From Branchiostoma floridae (taxonomy: Eukaryota > Chordata > Leptocardii > Amphioxiformes > Branchiostomatidae), in assembly GCF_000003815.2 (NCBI RefSeq), contig NC_049997.1, positions 16,346,817 to 16,410,816 of the forward strand: a DNA stretch of 64,000 nucleotides, written 5' to 3'. Positions 11,739 through 23,425 of this stretch are shown here, in pieces. The position numbers were made by a program, and so were the translations under genes. The notes below the pieces were generated by a model, which saw only the letters and a program-made list of their open reading frames with translations, did not search any database and was not told where the DNA came from. Positions within the stretch are counted from its first letter, which is position 1. Each line of letters starts with the position of its first letter.

Positions 11739-12289
11739 TATAAGTACGCTCACCGTACGTTCTGGGTACGCATGTGCAGCGACAAATGTCAAAGGTGAAA
11801 GCCCCTGACTTGAAAATAGTTCAGGTGTCGACCGTCGTTGCAATTTGCATACCAATACCCAGACGTGATTTGTTTATGTGTAAGGTACGTGGGGAGTGGT
11901 ATGCAATTTTGTTGTCCCACATAAACCCTTGCTGTCAACAGTCAAGAGAAGGAAGCTACAGTGGTACGGGCATGTGACCCGTCACTACAACTTGGCTAAG
12001 ACCATCCTACAGTGCACTGTGGAAGGAGGGCGACGCCGTGGGCGTCATAGCAAAATCTGGCAAGACAACATCAGAGACTGGACATTCCTCAACCTACGGC
12101 AGGAGAGACTGTTTGTGGCAGAAGACAGAAGGGCATGGAGACAACTCTCCATCTTCATGTCTACCTTGTCCCCCAACGACCTGCAGGAGGTCAAGGGACT
12201 AGTGTAGGTAGGTTAGGTGCCTTCACCACGTATTACCCAAAGTTTCTGAAGCTGCACTTGCGTACTCGGAACAGTGAACGTGCTTATAT
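11739..12289. mobile_element. MITE (family of 39.2 and 39.6 kb) interrupted by a LINE fragment
   Basis: Left arm 'tataagtacgctcac...tgggtacgcatgtgcagcgac...gtcaaaggtgaaagcccc' and right arm (reverse complement) 'ataagcacgttcactgttccgagtacgcaagtgcag...gggtaatacgtggtgaaggc' are diverged inverted repeats. Related elements at 39240-39448 and 39592-39801 are only about 210 bp long. The extra 280-300 bp here contain the LINE fragment at 11938-12207, which points to a nested insertion. Confidence 0.55.
11938..12207 (+). pseudogene. C-terminal fragment of a non-LTR retrotransposon ORF
   Basis: The frame reads VKRRKLQWYGHVTRHYNLAK, then an EGGRRRGRHSKIWQDNIRDW segment, and ends after a short helical tail at TAG. 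'R-R-x-L-x-W-x-G-H-V-x-R' followed by 'G-x-R-x-x-G-R-x-x-x-x-W-x-D-N-I' is the familiar end of LINE reverse-transcriptase polyproteins. Only the last 90 or so residues remain. Which LINE clade it belongs to cannot be told from this piece. Confidence 0.72.
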
Positions 12290-12345
12290 TTGCTTTTTTT
12301 TTCGTTTATAGTTGTTTGTCCGTTTTCCATGGCCCCTTTCCAAGT

Positions 12346-12374
12346 TTTGCCCCCCCCCCCCCCCAAAAAAAAAA
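12346..12374. repeat. poly-C/poly-A homopolymer tract
   Basis: A run of about 18 C followed by about 10 A. It is a simple-sequence tract and a likely assembly weak point. Confidence 0.8.
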
Positions 12375-13971
12375 CTTGAGCGTATATGCATGTCCATCAA
12401 GTAACGTCAAGGCACAGACTGCATAAATCTAGTAAACATTTTGCCGAGTCGTAACTTCCAAAACGATCGCTGGGGCAGATTTATTCCATGATTACGTGCT
12501 ATACGACCAGATATACCGCCAGAAACGGCGCTGTAAAATAATGACCCCCGCAAGAGGGCACTCTCATCAGCACGGTCTCCATGGTTACGGCAGTACCCGG
12601 ATATTAAATACGAAGTCCCATACCGACATTTTCTGATTTAACGCGCCGTAAACATCTAACGGAGCACGTTTTACAAGCAAGAGAAATTTCTTTGGACGTA
12701 AAACTTCCCGCGTAAGCTTATGTTGATATATTTTGGTAATGGAAAAGGATTTGTTGTAACGGGAAGAGATCAAAATGTAACGATACGTTTTGATTCACTG
12801 TCGCGGTTTCAATATTACCGTGTGTGATCGCACATGCTGAGTTTACTATTAGGCCATGTTGATTCCATTATATGGATGACATCCAAGTACGCGCGAATTG
12901 ATTTTTGCCCTTTTCTAAAAGTGAGTTTGCAACCATAGAAAGCAGCTGAAAAATGGGCAGATAAATGTCGTAAAATTGAAAAAAAGAATCGGAAAGGATG
13001 CTAATGCTGTAGAATGCCAAAATCATAGATGAAGTCATGTGTTCCACCTTCCTAACCACTTAGATGTGAGAATAAACTTAAGGCAAGTGTTTTTGCCATG
13101 TTTGCACGCTCGAATAAGTTTTGGGGTTACCAACGAATGTTGGATATCATAGCAGATGCAGACAAGAAACATACATATATCGATCTGCAATCCTGTCTAA
13201 AGAGAAATCCACAAAGTTATTTACAAAGTTTATATCGTGACCAATTTTTACAACTAAACATCGTGACAATAGCAAGTCCAGAACACTGAATACCAAAACC
13301 GGCAGAGTAGCTGCAGTACAATAAAAAGCAGCTAGGAAGCCACAAATCTATTCAGTTAGAGGTCGCAAACAGACGAATGCTGCCGAAAACAAGTGTCCTT
13401 GTTGGCAATGGTAATAAAACATTGCAAGATAATCCCTGCGCCGACCATACCCTTTTTTCAAAACCTTACCAGAAACACAACGTTTAATTTCCTAGGCCTT
13501 ACATACCTGATGACGTGATCGCACATGCACAGTTTATTGTTATTACGGGTGTGATATTAAAACTCTTGCTGGGAAAACGGTTTGTGGTCGTGTGGGTTCA
13601 TTTTATCTCCCCAATCTCGGGCCTTTAACGAAGCAATGACGAAGTTTACGAGATGAAACTGTAAAACTGGTTTTAATCCAAAAGTCGTTACGTGTCATGC
13701 AGGGACAGGAAATAGCAGAGATGGGAGCACCCAAATTGTCGGTTAGATTTTTGTGGCCAATCCGTGATTTTTACTGACTTTCTCCGAGGGTTTGAAATAA
13801 AGTCGTTAACGTAACGGTCTGTACCTAATGTCCTGTCACGGTAGATATGTGCACTAATGAATTGTAATATCGCATCTGAGAGCTGAAAAAGCCCCGCTCT
13901 TTCCAAATTGGCTATGTTTAACGTACCATTGTTAAATAAAAGATATAAATTATACCTTATTTGCCTGATGA
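12375..13971. other. intergenic, no gene seen
   Basis: No supported exon. The minus-strand frame 13688-14104 is open for 138 codons but overlaps an inverted repeat and has no splice or family signal. Confidence 0.4.
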
Positions 13972-14219
13972 ACAGCACGTCACCGGAACGTACTGCGCCT
14001 GCGCGAACCCTGGTGGTTTGGGGCTTGGTTTGGTCAACGTTGCATTGAAATTCCGCTTGTTGCACAATATATGTTAGAGAAATGGTTTCATGTAAAACGT
14101 ACACGGAGTTTTACCCTTATATACGCACACACTTTCTTAAATGCGGCCCTTTAGTAAACCGGTAGTTTAGCATGTCTATACTTTTCGCGCAGGCGCAGTA
14201 CGTTCCGGTGACGTGCTGT
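13972..14219. repeat. 36-bp perfect inverted repeats with a 176-bp spacer
   Basis: 13972-14007 and 14184-14219 are exact reverse complements. The arm is GC-rich and contains GCGCAGGCGCA-like sequence, close to the NRF1 binding consensus. The arms do not extend further on either side. This is either a MITE with short ends or a paired regulatory or recombination site. Confidence 0.7.
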
Positions 14220-14230
14220 GTCACCTCTCC

Positions 14231-14261
14231 GAGGATGAACTGAACTGAACTGAACTGATTT
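14231..14261. repeat. (GAACT)n microsatellite
   Basis: About five units of GAACT follow 'cctctccgaggat'. Pentanucleotide tails like this often mark LINE or SINE 3' ends. Confidence 0.6.
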
Positions 14262-15199
14262 TTTTGGCAATTCAAAGTTGTCCGCCATCTTGATTTTGAC
14301 CTCAAAAGTTTCCGTTAGCTTCCAATATCTTTCCTCAGTCACATGTCAACTCAAATACACATTTTTAATACAAACTACACGTGTCTTCGGACTCATTCTT
14401 AGTTATTGATGCATAAATTTTTGATTGAAGGTTTTGTAGTATTCCTTAAAAGCGCATAATGTTTGGTGTCAAAATCAAAATTTCGGAAAACTTAAATTCC
14501 CATTAGGTCATCTGACGAGATACAATCATCCAATTTGTCAAGCTAAATCCATATCTATAGGTAGGCTAAACTATGGTACATCACAATCCGATACGGTATG
14601 ATTAACTGTGAATATTTGAGATAATATCCTGTTTCTTAATTCAGTATAAACCAGTTGTACAAGTGAGAACAAAACGTAACTTTACATTTTTGGACGCTGT
14701 AGACAAAATCTTACCCAACTAACGCATATCAATGAATAATGCGCAAACACAGTTAATCAAAGTCTCATCAAAAACGCTGAAAGTAAAGAAAAATCGATAA
14801 AATCGGTTAATGACTGCTACTTCGGTCAGAACCAATTTGCTGATGACCTCATAATCACACGTCTCGGTTGAGTGGTCGACAGCTGATGGTCACTTACGTT
14901 GAAATAGCCCTCAACCCGGGCAGTTTTTATGGTAGCATAATGAAGACTGATGGTTTCGCTCATTGACCAAGTCATGAGGCATGGAGAAGATCATTTCTAA
15001 AGACTGAGTCCGCTCTTTACCGGTATAGTCGAAATACATCTACGAAAATAATCTATTTTCGAGTGTCGTGTTGGACTGTTGTGCTTTGACGAAGTATAAG
15101 TTTGTCGATGCGTAGTATTTTTGTTTGAAAGTTGTCCACTAAAGATGCTGTAGCGGACATCCAAACAAATATTTTGGTCTTTGTCATTGGGAAAGGAAC
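14262..15199. other. intergenic, no gene seen
   Basis: AT-rich, without supported exons or clear repeats. Confidence 0.4.
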
Positions 15200-15345
15200 T
15201 TTTCAGGACTTTCCTTACGCCAACCAGGTGTGACAATTGGCACCTACAATTGGGGTGGTAAAAATGCGGTGGAAGGAGAGGGATGGGCTTCGCTTTCCAA
15301 TACCGTACCCTAGACACAGTGGATATCAACCCACATCCCCTACGG
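15200..15345 (+). mobile_element. SINE family B fragment
   Basis: 'ggtggaaggagagggatgggcttcg.tttccaataccgtaccctagacac.gtggatatcaaccca' matches the body of the SINE at 5120-5605 and begins in the middle of the element, so the head is missing. Confidence 0.55.
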
Positions 15346-15599
15346 TTTCGAAAAGCTTATGAGACTACTATAACCTTTGCGTACATATGGGGCACTGTTG
15401 AAATAAGCTATCAATTTCCGAACTGTACTACATTCTCCTTGTCTGTAGAGGAAAGAAGTGAGTAAAAAAAAAAATTGGAATCCGTAAAACAGCTTGGTTT
15501 AAATTAGTTAGTTCTTTGGAAAACTGAGATTTTAAAAACGTGATATTGCGTATTTATCAAGTCTTATTCATTAAGTCTTCAACTACCTTTCTCATGGCA

Positions 15600-15745
15600 A
15601 AAATAGTTACTACTCTACTATACACTATGTGACTTATATGTAGCGGCAAGAATGTGGTCATTATGCCCCGAGGAAGGTACCTGAAAAGTTTCCGAAACGT
15701 CAGCAAGACAAAGACTTTATTGGTGGTGAAAAATAGCTCCATTTA
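15600..15745. mobile_element. Penelope-like element terminus
   Basis: 'gccccgaggaaggtacctgaaaa' then 'ccgaaacgtcagcaag' then 'actttattgg' is the characteristic end of Penelope-like elements. No coding remnant is present. Confidence 0.45.
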
Positions 15746-17539
15746 CCGGCGAACATTTCAGCATATTGGAAAATACTTCACTGCACATCGTGGTGTATGA
15801 AAGGTGGCTAGCGGCCAGCTTCTATGGATGCGATACTGGAGGCAAAAGTACGTAAACTGTAGTGAGTTGTTCTGTGAACGAGGAAAAAGGACAGACAGGC
15901 AACCATTGTGTTACTCAATATAACTATATATATATGGCAAAACGAAACATATTCGATGCATATTATTATGGGTTGACAAATGCGGAAGCTGCTGTAATAT
16001 AGTAATAATTCAATCATACAAGAATATTATTAAAAAAAACATTTTGGAACTTTCACTTCTAAAAAACTAATATACTCTTCTATAGACAATGTTCTATATA
16101 CTCATATTGTCTTTGGTGGAATGTCCAACACTCATGCAGTTTCATTGTGTGAGAGAGAGAGAGAGAAAAAAAAAAGAAGAAAGAGAGAGAGAAAGAGAGA
16201 GTTGGTTGTCATGCATTTCAATTGTGAGGATTGTCATATGTATTTTATCAATTGAAACAAATGTCTGTATAGAAAACTAGAGTTCCTCGAACACACATCT
16301 TCGCCAAATAAACATTCTTTATCGAAGGTCGTTGTTTTTGAATGATTAATGTATGTAATTATGGCTATAATGGGCCGGATAAGCACCAAATACAGCTTAA
16401 TACGAGTTAATATAGCAAAGCTGGATGTAAGGTCTTTAGTTAGGCTAGGTTAGGCTAGGTCTTTAGTTTTATATAAGATTTCACTCTACAAAATGTACAT
16501 TGCAGTCTTTTCGTAAAAAAAGAAATAATAAACAAACTTTGAGTGACTGGCCTATATATTAGATAATAGGTCATCTAAGGGTTACCTAAGGGTCATACGT
16601 AAGGATTGTTACGGCCCCGCCTTGGTGAATGTTTGTGTCCATCTCATGAAAATAGTAAGTAAAGTTTTGCAATCGCGAGTCAAGTCAGAGGTATTTTACA
16701 CAGTCTACCTGGCCTGGCTATCACGTCAGGCTACTCAGATCCCCCCATTCATAGCCCCGCAAAGACAAAATAGCTGATTGACGGGCATGTAGTAATTGCT
16801 AATCTCCAAGTATTAGTATATTCATAAGCCTTACTTAGATCCTCCTCTACAACCTAGCACAAACCGAGACAAGATACGATACCACCCGCGTTCTATGACC
16901 GCACTCGTACAACCCGGAAGTATATGATATTGTCGTAATCGGTTGCACGGAAACCCCCATGCAGTGTGAAATCGAGGCCAAAATCAGGCAAAAAGAGCCA
17001 GTTTGAAGGCAAACTTTGACTCTTCAAATCTCATCCCGAAATAGTATTTGAATCATTAAGCGTACTGTATGCGATCGAACAACTCATGAGGATTACGTTG
17101 GCACCTTTGACAGCCTGATTTGGCCCACCGCGATGTTTTAATCTTTTTTTACGTGACCATGTCTTATGTCTCAAACGGGCGGGCGTGTAACACCCTGCCA
17201 TGGCATGACGATTAGTTCTGCTCCACCTTTGATTTGTCTGTGCTAAGACCCGGAGACTGAGGGCAGGGGGTTAATTTGGTGTGACTGGCCCTTGTCAGGG
17301 AAAGGAGATCAGGCTTCTGCTTCTGTCTGAAGGGCTTGAATGATAAATGGAGATTAATGGTCCACACATTAGTGCTGGACTAGGGTGACAATGGTGCCAG
17401 TGTCATGTTGCACTGCACACCACTTTTGTAAGGGATGTGCTTCTCTCCATGATAAGAATCCCAAAGTAATTATATTAAGTAGATCGCAATTTACATAATT
17501 AGCATCTCATTATGTTGATAATCACCCTAAGTACCTACC
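15746..17539. other. intergenic; includes a (GA)n microsatellite at 16148-16203
   Basis: An impure GA/AAG tract (about 55 bp) is the only clear repeat. No supported exon. A small 'ttaggctaggt' duplication lies near 16440. Confidence 0.45.
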
Positions 17540-18240
17540 TACCAAAAGCAAAGAATATCCATCAATCCCCTCTGCAGTTATCCTTTTTAAAAGTTACAAA
17601 CTATAAGACCCACTGCAGTTCCAAACAAGCTGCTAGGGGGCCCAAAATTACACCATTCACTCCTAGTCCCAACAGCTATCCACCACTTAAAAATCATGAA
17701 CATGGCACTTCTGGAAAATTTAGGCGCAAGCTTTGACGCTCACTTGCAGTACCAAAACAAGTCGCTAGGAGGCCCATTATCGAACTTGACCTTCCTTTCT
17801 GTGTCCCCTACATATCAACAAAATATCATTAGCATCCATGTAGAACATCTCGAGTTATCGTGTTAACAGACAAACGCAATTACATACAAAGCCAGCTACA
17901 GCACCATAGGTAAAAGCTAGCTAAACCATTCTCGCACATGACAATCCTTTACACAACCGCTACACACCTGCCAAATATCGTAGAAATCGCCCAGCTGCAT
18001 TTTGAGTTATGCTTCTCGAAACAAACCTCGAAAAAATACAAAGGTCGCTGCTGTACCGTAGGAAAACGCCAGGTAAACCATTTTCAAACTAGGCATGCCT
18101 TTCGACAACCGCTACACACCTACAAAAAATCAAAAAGTTCCATCCACAATTTCTCGACTTATATGCTGTTGACCTACATACAGACCCAAGTAAGCAATCT
18201 TATAATCTTCGCTGGCGAAGATAATAACAGCAATGTATAA
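17540..18240. repeat. degenerate interspersed/tandem repeat block
   Basis: Similar phrases recur: 'ctgcagtt.caaacaagctgctagggggccca' and 'ttgcagtaccaaaacaagtcgctaggaggccca' (about 130 bp apart), and 'caaccgctacacacct' near 17955 and 18107. The block ends with a palindrome, ATCTTCGCTGGCGAAGAT, near 18208. A related end (CCTTCTTGGCGAAGG) follows the microsatellite at 28.3 kb. This end type is familiar from dispersed repeats of marine invertebrates. Confidence 0.5.
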
Positions 18241-19379
18241 TGCATTATACGTTTGTCCTAATGTAGAGTCATATATTGTGTAGTTTGATTTCATTACGTA
18301 TTTCCCACAAGTGCCTTCAATAATTGTATTTTACGGGAGGATAAATATGACAGACTCCCAAGACTCTCGTTAACTGCTGCTTGAGCACTTAGTCATTTTC
18401 CTTTTAAGCAAATGCGAACACAAATTGCAAGAAACATAATGATGATGCAAAATCAGGAAATCCCAACTGATTGAACAACATTACTGTGAAATACCAAATT
18501 TCTCTTCTTCGCAAGCTCCGAAGATAACTATCTTTTCCGACTATTTCACAGACAAGTACACACACCGTTAGGGTAGTGAGCTCACCGTCACGAATGGGGG
18601 AAAGGTCAGAGGGTAAATGGGGTCAGAGGGATAAGCATCAGGGTAGGGGGACACGTGACTTGTCTGTTCAACCGTCGGAAAACATGAATTAATTCAGAAC
18701 GTACAAACTAAGTATGACAAGTTTCTAGGCTTGCTTAAATTACAGTTAAGGCAACATAAGAGAATTGAAATGGATATGAGACATGAGACATGTTGTAGCT
18801 AGGATAAGGATGATAATAAGGGCATTAGAAATTGTAAGCCATTTTCAAAGTTGAAAAAGCGCAATTCATATCCTAAATCATATAGTAGAGTTACTTTATG
18901 ATACCAACTATCAGTTCAACATGAAAACTACATTTATTTAGGAATTTAAACGGTTTTTGGCAGGCTTGGATGAAAGATACATAGACAGTGAATTGCTCTG
19001 ATCACACTGCCATCGATGTGTTCTGAGGTTATTATTAAGTCCCACTATTAGTTGTGGCATGGACGCCAAGATCATTTAGACGGCAATGGGGAACCTCAGC
19101 AATCCCAACAGACTGAAATGAATTGTCATTAGACATGGAACTACTCAAGCCACCTCAAGTTACGCTATCTAATAATTCTACCCATCAATCATAGAATTGA
19201 TACCAGATTCCTTAAAGTCTTGTTAGCTGGTCATTTAAAAGAAAACTTATTCAAGTAGACTAAGCAGATTGGTCAATTGTCAAGGAATTTCTTGGACTAC
19301 ATTTTGCATTGTGAAATACTCTGGAGGGTTATAGCATGAATGACAAGGTTATTCAAGTAAGGATCTAAGAATCGGGTTC
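18241..19379. other. intergenic, no gene seen
   Basis: G-rich imperfect repeats lie at about 18590-18650 ('ggtcagaggg' twice). Otherwise nothing recognised. Confidence 0.4.
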
Positions 19380-19582
19380 GTTAAGGTAAGGATCTAGGGA
19401 TTTGGTAATCTATAGAGAACCGGCTGGAATGGGCGATGGGCCTGAATAAACTTTCGACACTTTTGCGCCAGTGAATTGGCAACAATCAGTCTTTAGCAGG
19501 GATGCCACATCTGTGTTACACTGATTTAAAAACCTAGTTCGTTCACTTCAGGATCCAAGAGCTTTTTCTGGACTGAGTTGAA

Positions 19583-19785
19583 TGCTGTAAATACAAGTTC
19601 GCGGGGATTTAATTTCGCGTTAGAGAGAAAATTTTTGCGGTGGTTTTAAGTTCGCGGTAGCGCCATGCACTGTAGCCTCTTTACTGCCATGGAAAAATGT
19701 TCGCGATGGTTTTAAATTCGCGGTGAAGCGGCCACCGCGAACCGCGAACATTAAACCACCGCGAATGTTTCAGCATTTACAGTAC
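19583..19785. mobile_element. MITE with TGTAAATGC-type ends, copy 1
   Basis: The body, rich in 'ttcgcggtgg' and 'ttaaaccaccgcgaa', and the ends ('GCTGTAAATAC' left, 'GCATTTACAGTA' right) match the cleaner copy at 23215-23425. The left end is slightly mutated. Confidence 0.65.
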
Positions 19786-21412
19786 CCAATATGGCCAGTA
19801 AGCTATTCTGGCGACATTGAATCGACACTGATGACACTCAATTCGTTTCCTTACCACCAATCATTCAAACCTAATGTTTTGTAATAAACTTGGCCGTCAC
19901 ATGCGGGTACCTGTGCCAAAGTCATTTAGGCGAGGATCTGGGTATCTAATCGTCCGAAGAAAAACTGTTTTCGGGTACTGAGTCGAATGTGGTCAATTGA
20001 CAGGGAATTACGCTGGTCACACGTACGTGAATTAGAGTATGTCCAGATATCTTTTAATAGAATGAAGACCAATTTCATTTCAGAAGTAATGAACTAGGAA
20101 TCTAAAAGACTGTCTGAGCTTTTGCAGAATTAGTTGAATGTATGTATTGCCACATTGAGTAGAAACTGCGGGTTTTTGATGCAATATAATATTATGTGCT
20201 TGTTGATGCTTGTGAAATGATTGAGACAAGTAAGTCCAAGTGTTTTCGTATATGGTTCTGATATAAAGTGAAGCGTTAGTATGTAAAACTAAAGAGAAAA
20301 CGCTGTCAATATTTGTAGAAGCACATAAGTCAATGTAAATGCCACAATGCATATAATTATTGTTATTTGTCAATAAAGCTTTCAAAAAGAAAAAAAGAAT
20401 TAAAATGCGGGTACTTCATTATTTCACCATCCAACCTATCACCTAATGCTTTGTAATACATTTGATGTCCGTCTTGTGGATCTTTACCCAAGTCATTTAC
20501 GTGAAGATCTGGGAATCTTACCATCTATAGAACACAGTTCTCGCGAACTGAGTTGAATGTCCAATGGAGTACAGAAAATTACCCCAGCCACGCGTACGCC
20601 ATGAAATAGATCCAAGTCCGAATATCAGGTAATGGCACCTTTTAGGTAAGAATCTAGTGGAAATCTGGTCATTTAAAGGGGACGGAGTTTGCAGACAGAC
20701 GTTAGCTATTTGAATGGTCAATATGGTCAGTGAACTAGTTCGGTGACATTGAATTGACGGTATCAGTGATGACACATCATTCTTATTCTTATTCCCGCTC
20801 TCCGAACTGTTATCCATGGTTTCTAATTAAATGTGGCCGGCAGTAATGGTTTGGATTAAATGTCAAATTGATCATGTACGTATCTGAGAATTTATAGTCT
20901 GAAAAAGACAAGTTTGCGTGCTGAGTCGAATGGTCAATGAACAGAAACTTATCAGTGGTCGATAGACTCATTTAGGTAAGAATCTAAGAATCAAGCCACC
21001 TATAGTTTCCGCATACTTAACTGAATGGTCTATTTGAACATGGAGTCAGTCCTGCGTCATTGAATTGACTCTCCTTGCTCTTTATGTTTCGCCCCACTCT
21101 CTACGCTAATGTTTTGCAATGAACTTGGCAATCGCTTTTGTGGATCTAAAGCAAATTCCCCTCTGCAATTGTAGATCTAGAAATCTAATCGTGGAAAGAA
21201 TACAGCTCTGGTACAATGAGTTGAATTCCCGATGAACAGAAAATGACCCAACAGAACTAGGATAAGTCCAAATATCAGATTATAGCATCGTAGCCAGATT
21301 TATTTAGGCAAGGCTAGAAATCGAGTTACCTAAAGAAGAGAGAGCTTTTGCAGACAGACTAATTTAAATGGTCAATGTAGGTGAACTAGTCTGATGTCAT
21401 TGTCATTGAATC

Positions 21413-21497
21413 ATTCTCTTGCGCAGAGGAAGGCAAAGTCGTCTCATAACTTTATTTTACTTTTGAGACGACTTTGGTCCCCTCTGCGTAAGAGAAT
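21413..21497. mobile_element. hairpin MITE with 8-bp target duplication (hAT-like)
   Basis: Arms 21413-21446 and 21464-21497 (34 bp each) pair with about 4 mismatches around a 17-bp loop. CATTGAAT is present directly outside on both sides (21404-21411 and 21499-21506). That string is part of the array unit it sits in ('gacattgaattgac'), so the duplication is credible. An 8-bp duplication is typical of the hAT superfamily. Confidence 0.7.
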
Positions 21498-22530
21498 ACA
21501 TTGAATGACAGGAATGGCACTTTATTCGCTTTCCAAATCTCGAAATCGCAGCCATGTAATGTTTTGTAATGAACTTGGCTGTCACTTTGGCAGATTGAAG
21601 ACCGTTGAATTTATGTAGGGATCTAGAAATGAAATTGTCAAAAGAAAACAGTTCTGGTTCACTAAATGGAATGACCAATGAGCGGAAAATTACTACGACC
21701 GCAACTACACAAGACTAGGATAAGTCCAAATGTGAGATGGTAACTAGATTCATTCAGGCAAGGATATAGACATCGAGTTGTCTAAAGAAGAAAGAGTTAT
21801 TACAGACAGACTGATTTGAGTGGTAGATGGGGAGGAAGTGAACTAGTCTGGTGACAATAGGAATGGCACCTTATTATTTTCTGCACTCTCAAAGTTGTCA
21901 TCTAATGTTTTACAAGGAACCTGGCTGTCACATGGTGAATTGAGGGCAAGTGCACCCATATGTAGAATCGTCGAAAGAAAATAGTTATGGCACACCGAGT
22001 GGAATGGCCAAAGAAGAGAAGTGAATCACTCTACTCTGGCCACCGTTATGCCACAGAACCGGAGCTTGTTCAAATGTCAGTTAGCAGCTTAAATGCAAAA
22101 TGCCTTTAGGTAAAGATCTATGAGTCAAGCCCCCTTCAAGAGAAAATTACATTTTAACAGGACAAACGTAGTGTCGATTTGGACAGTATATATTTTCTCT
22201 GGCTGTATTTAGTAACTTAGTGATTCACTCGGATGGAGGCCTGGCGAACATCCGTCTCGTATCAGCCATACCATACGGTAATTTACATCATTCTCCCGGA
22301 CGGGAGACCTGGCGCATCCCTGTCTTTTATCGGCCAAAGAAAGGCTGTACTATCTACGTGTACCTACCTAAGAATGTTTCAGACTGAGGTTTCGTAGACT
22401 TGAATGGTCATTATGAACATGGAGTCCCACTGGCGACATTGAGTCCTACTCTAATCATTTTCCTCCCCTCTAAACTGTCACTTACACGTTTCATAATGAA
22501 CTTGACTGTCTCTGACTCGGAACAAATCAT

Positions 22531-23214
22531 ATTTTGATCCCAGTATCCCTCCCCTCGTGCCGGCATTGTCAGTGACGCTATCGCGGTAAATTCAATCACT
22601 TGAGCGCCACGCGAGCGCCAACTGAAGAGCCATTTTTCATTGTCTGGTGCGGAATTGAAGTTGTAGTCCTGTATGGATCGTATCACGCTCTCTCTAGGCA
22701 TGATAAATTACATGTAATGCCTTCTGGTCTTGTTGAAAAGCCCCGTTCCTACGTCAATGATGGAAAATAGTGTCCGACGTAGGACATTTACGTGTCATTG
22801 AACTAGCTTCAACACAGTTTTTTCCAATAGCATTGATATCTATTTGGTGTCTCTTGGTATGACAAATTACCGAAGTCTACTGGTCTCGTGAAAAATATGT
22901 CCCGTTCCCGCGTCAGCAATAAAAAAAAGGTAGCATGAAAGTTCATCTGTGCTGGTAAATGACAGTATTGATAAACTAAACCTTAAATGACCAGCACTAA
23001 ATTGATTGGAACTTACCGTCCATCACTGAACAGAGACGGTGGCCAGAAATGTTGTACAAATGACTGAGCACGCAAAAATTTGTATACTTGTATATACTGA
23101 GCAACGGATTTTTTTTTCTTTCGCATCTTCTACTTTCACCTTGAAATCGACTTTGCATGCTTCGACATTCGTATCTTTTTCAAATACATGTACTTTTTTG
23201 CAGTCTAAGGCTTA
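22531..23214. other. intergenic, no gene seen
   Basis: Two similar phrases ('aatgccttctggtctt.ttgaaaa...cccgttcctacgtca' and 'gaagtctactggtctcgtgaaaa...cccgttcccgcgtca', about 150 bp apart) suggest a small degenerate duplication. No gene. Confidence 0.4.
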
Positions 23215-23425
23215 TACTGTAAATGCATTTAAGTTCGCGGGGATTTAATTTCGTGGTAGCGGGAGAAAGGACTTTTCAGGTGATGTTATGTTCGCGGTAG
23301 CACCATCCACTGTAGTCTCTTACTGCCATGGAAAAATGTTCGTGGTGGTTTTAAGTACGCGGTAAAGCGGCCACTGCGAAAACCGCAAACATTAAACCAC
23401 CGCGAAAGTCTCTGCATTTACAGTA
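23215..23425. mobile_element. MITE with 12-bp perfect ends TACTGTAAATGC, copy 2
   Basis: TACTGTAAATGC at 23215-23226 and GCATTTACAGTA at 23414-23425 are exact inverted repeats. The interior has sub-terminal palindromic blocks ('ttcgcggggatttaat' / 'attaaaccaccgcgaa'). It is 211 bp long and non-coding. Confidence 0.75.

Larger units (their letters stand above)
19380..22530. repeat. 3-kb degenerate tandem array, irregular 300-580 bp period
   Basis: A landmark like TAATGTTTTGTAATGAACTT recurs at 19872, 20444, about 20813, 21107, 21557, 21903 and about 22484. Between landmarks the same blocks reappear in order: 'catttaggtaaggatctagaaatc', 'agtt.tggcac.gagttgaatg', 'ggataagtccaaatatcag', 'gcagacagactgatttgaatggtcaat' and 'gtgaactagtctggtgacattgaat'. 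Divergence is high and spacing irregular, so the array is old and has indels. Two MITEs (19583-19785 and 21413-21497) interrupt it. Confidence 0.7.

Noticed and set aside
13688..14104. 138-codon minus-strand frame
   Set aside because: Overlaps one arm of an inverted repeat; composition not protein-like; no splice context.
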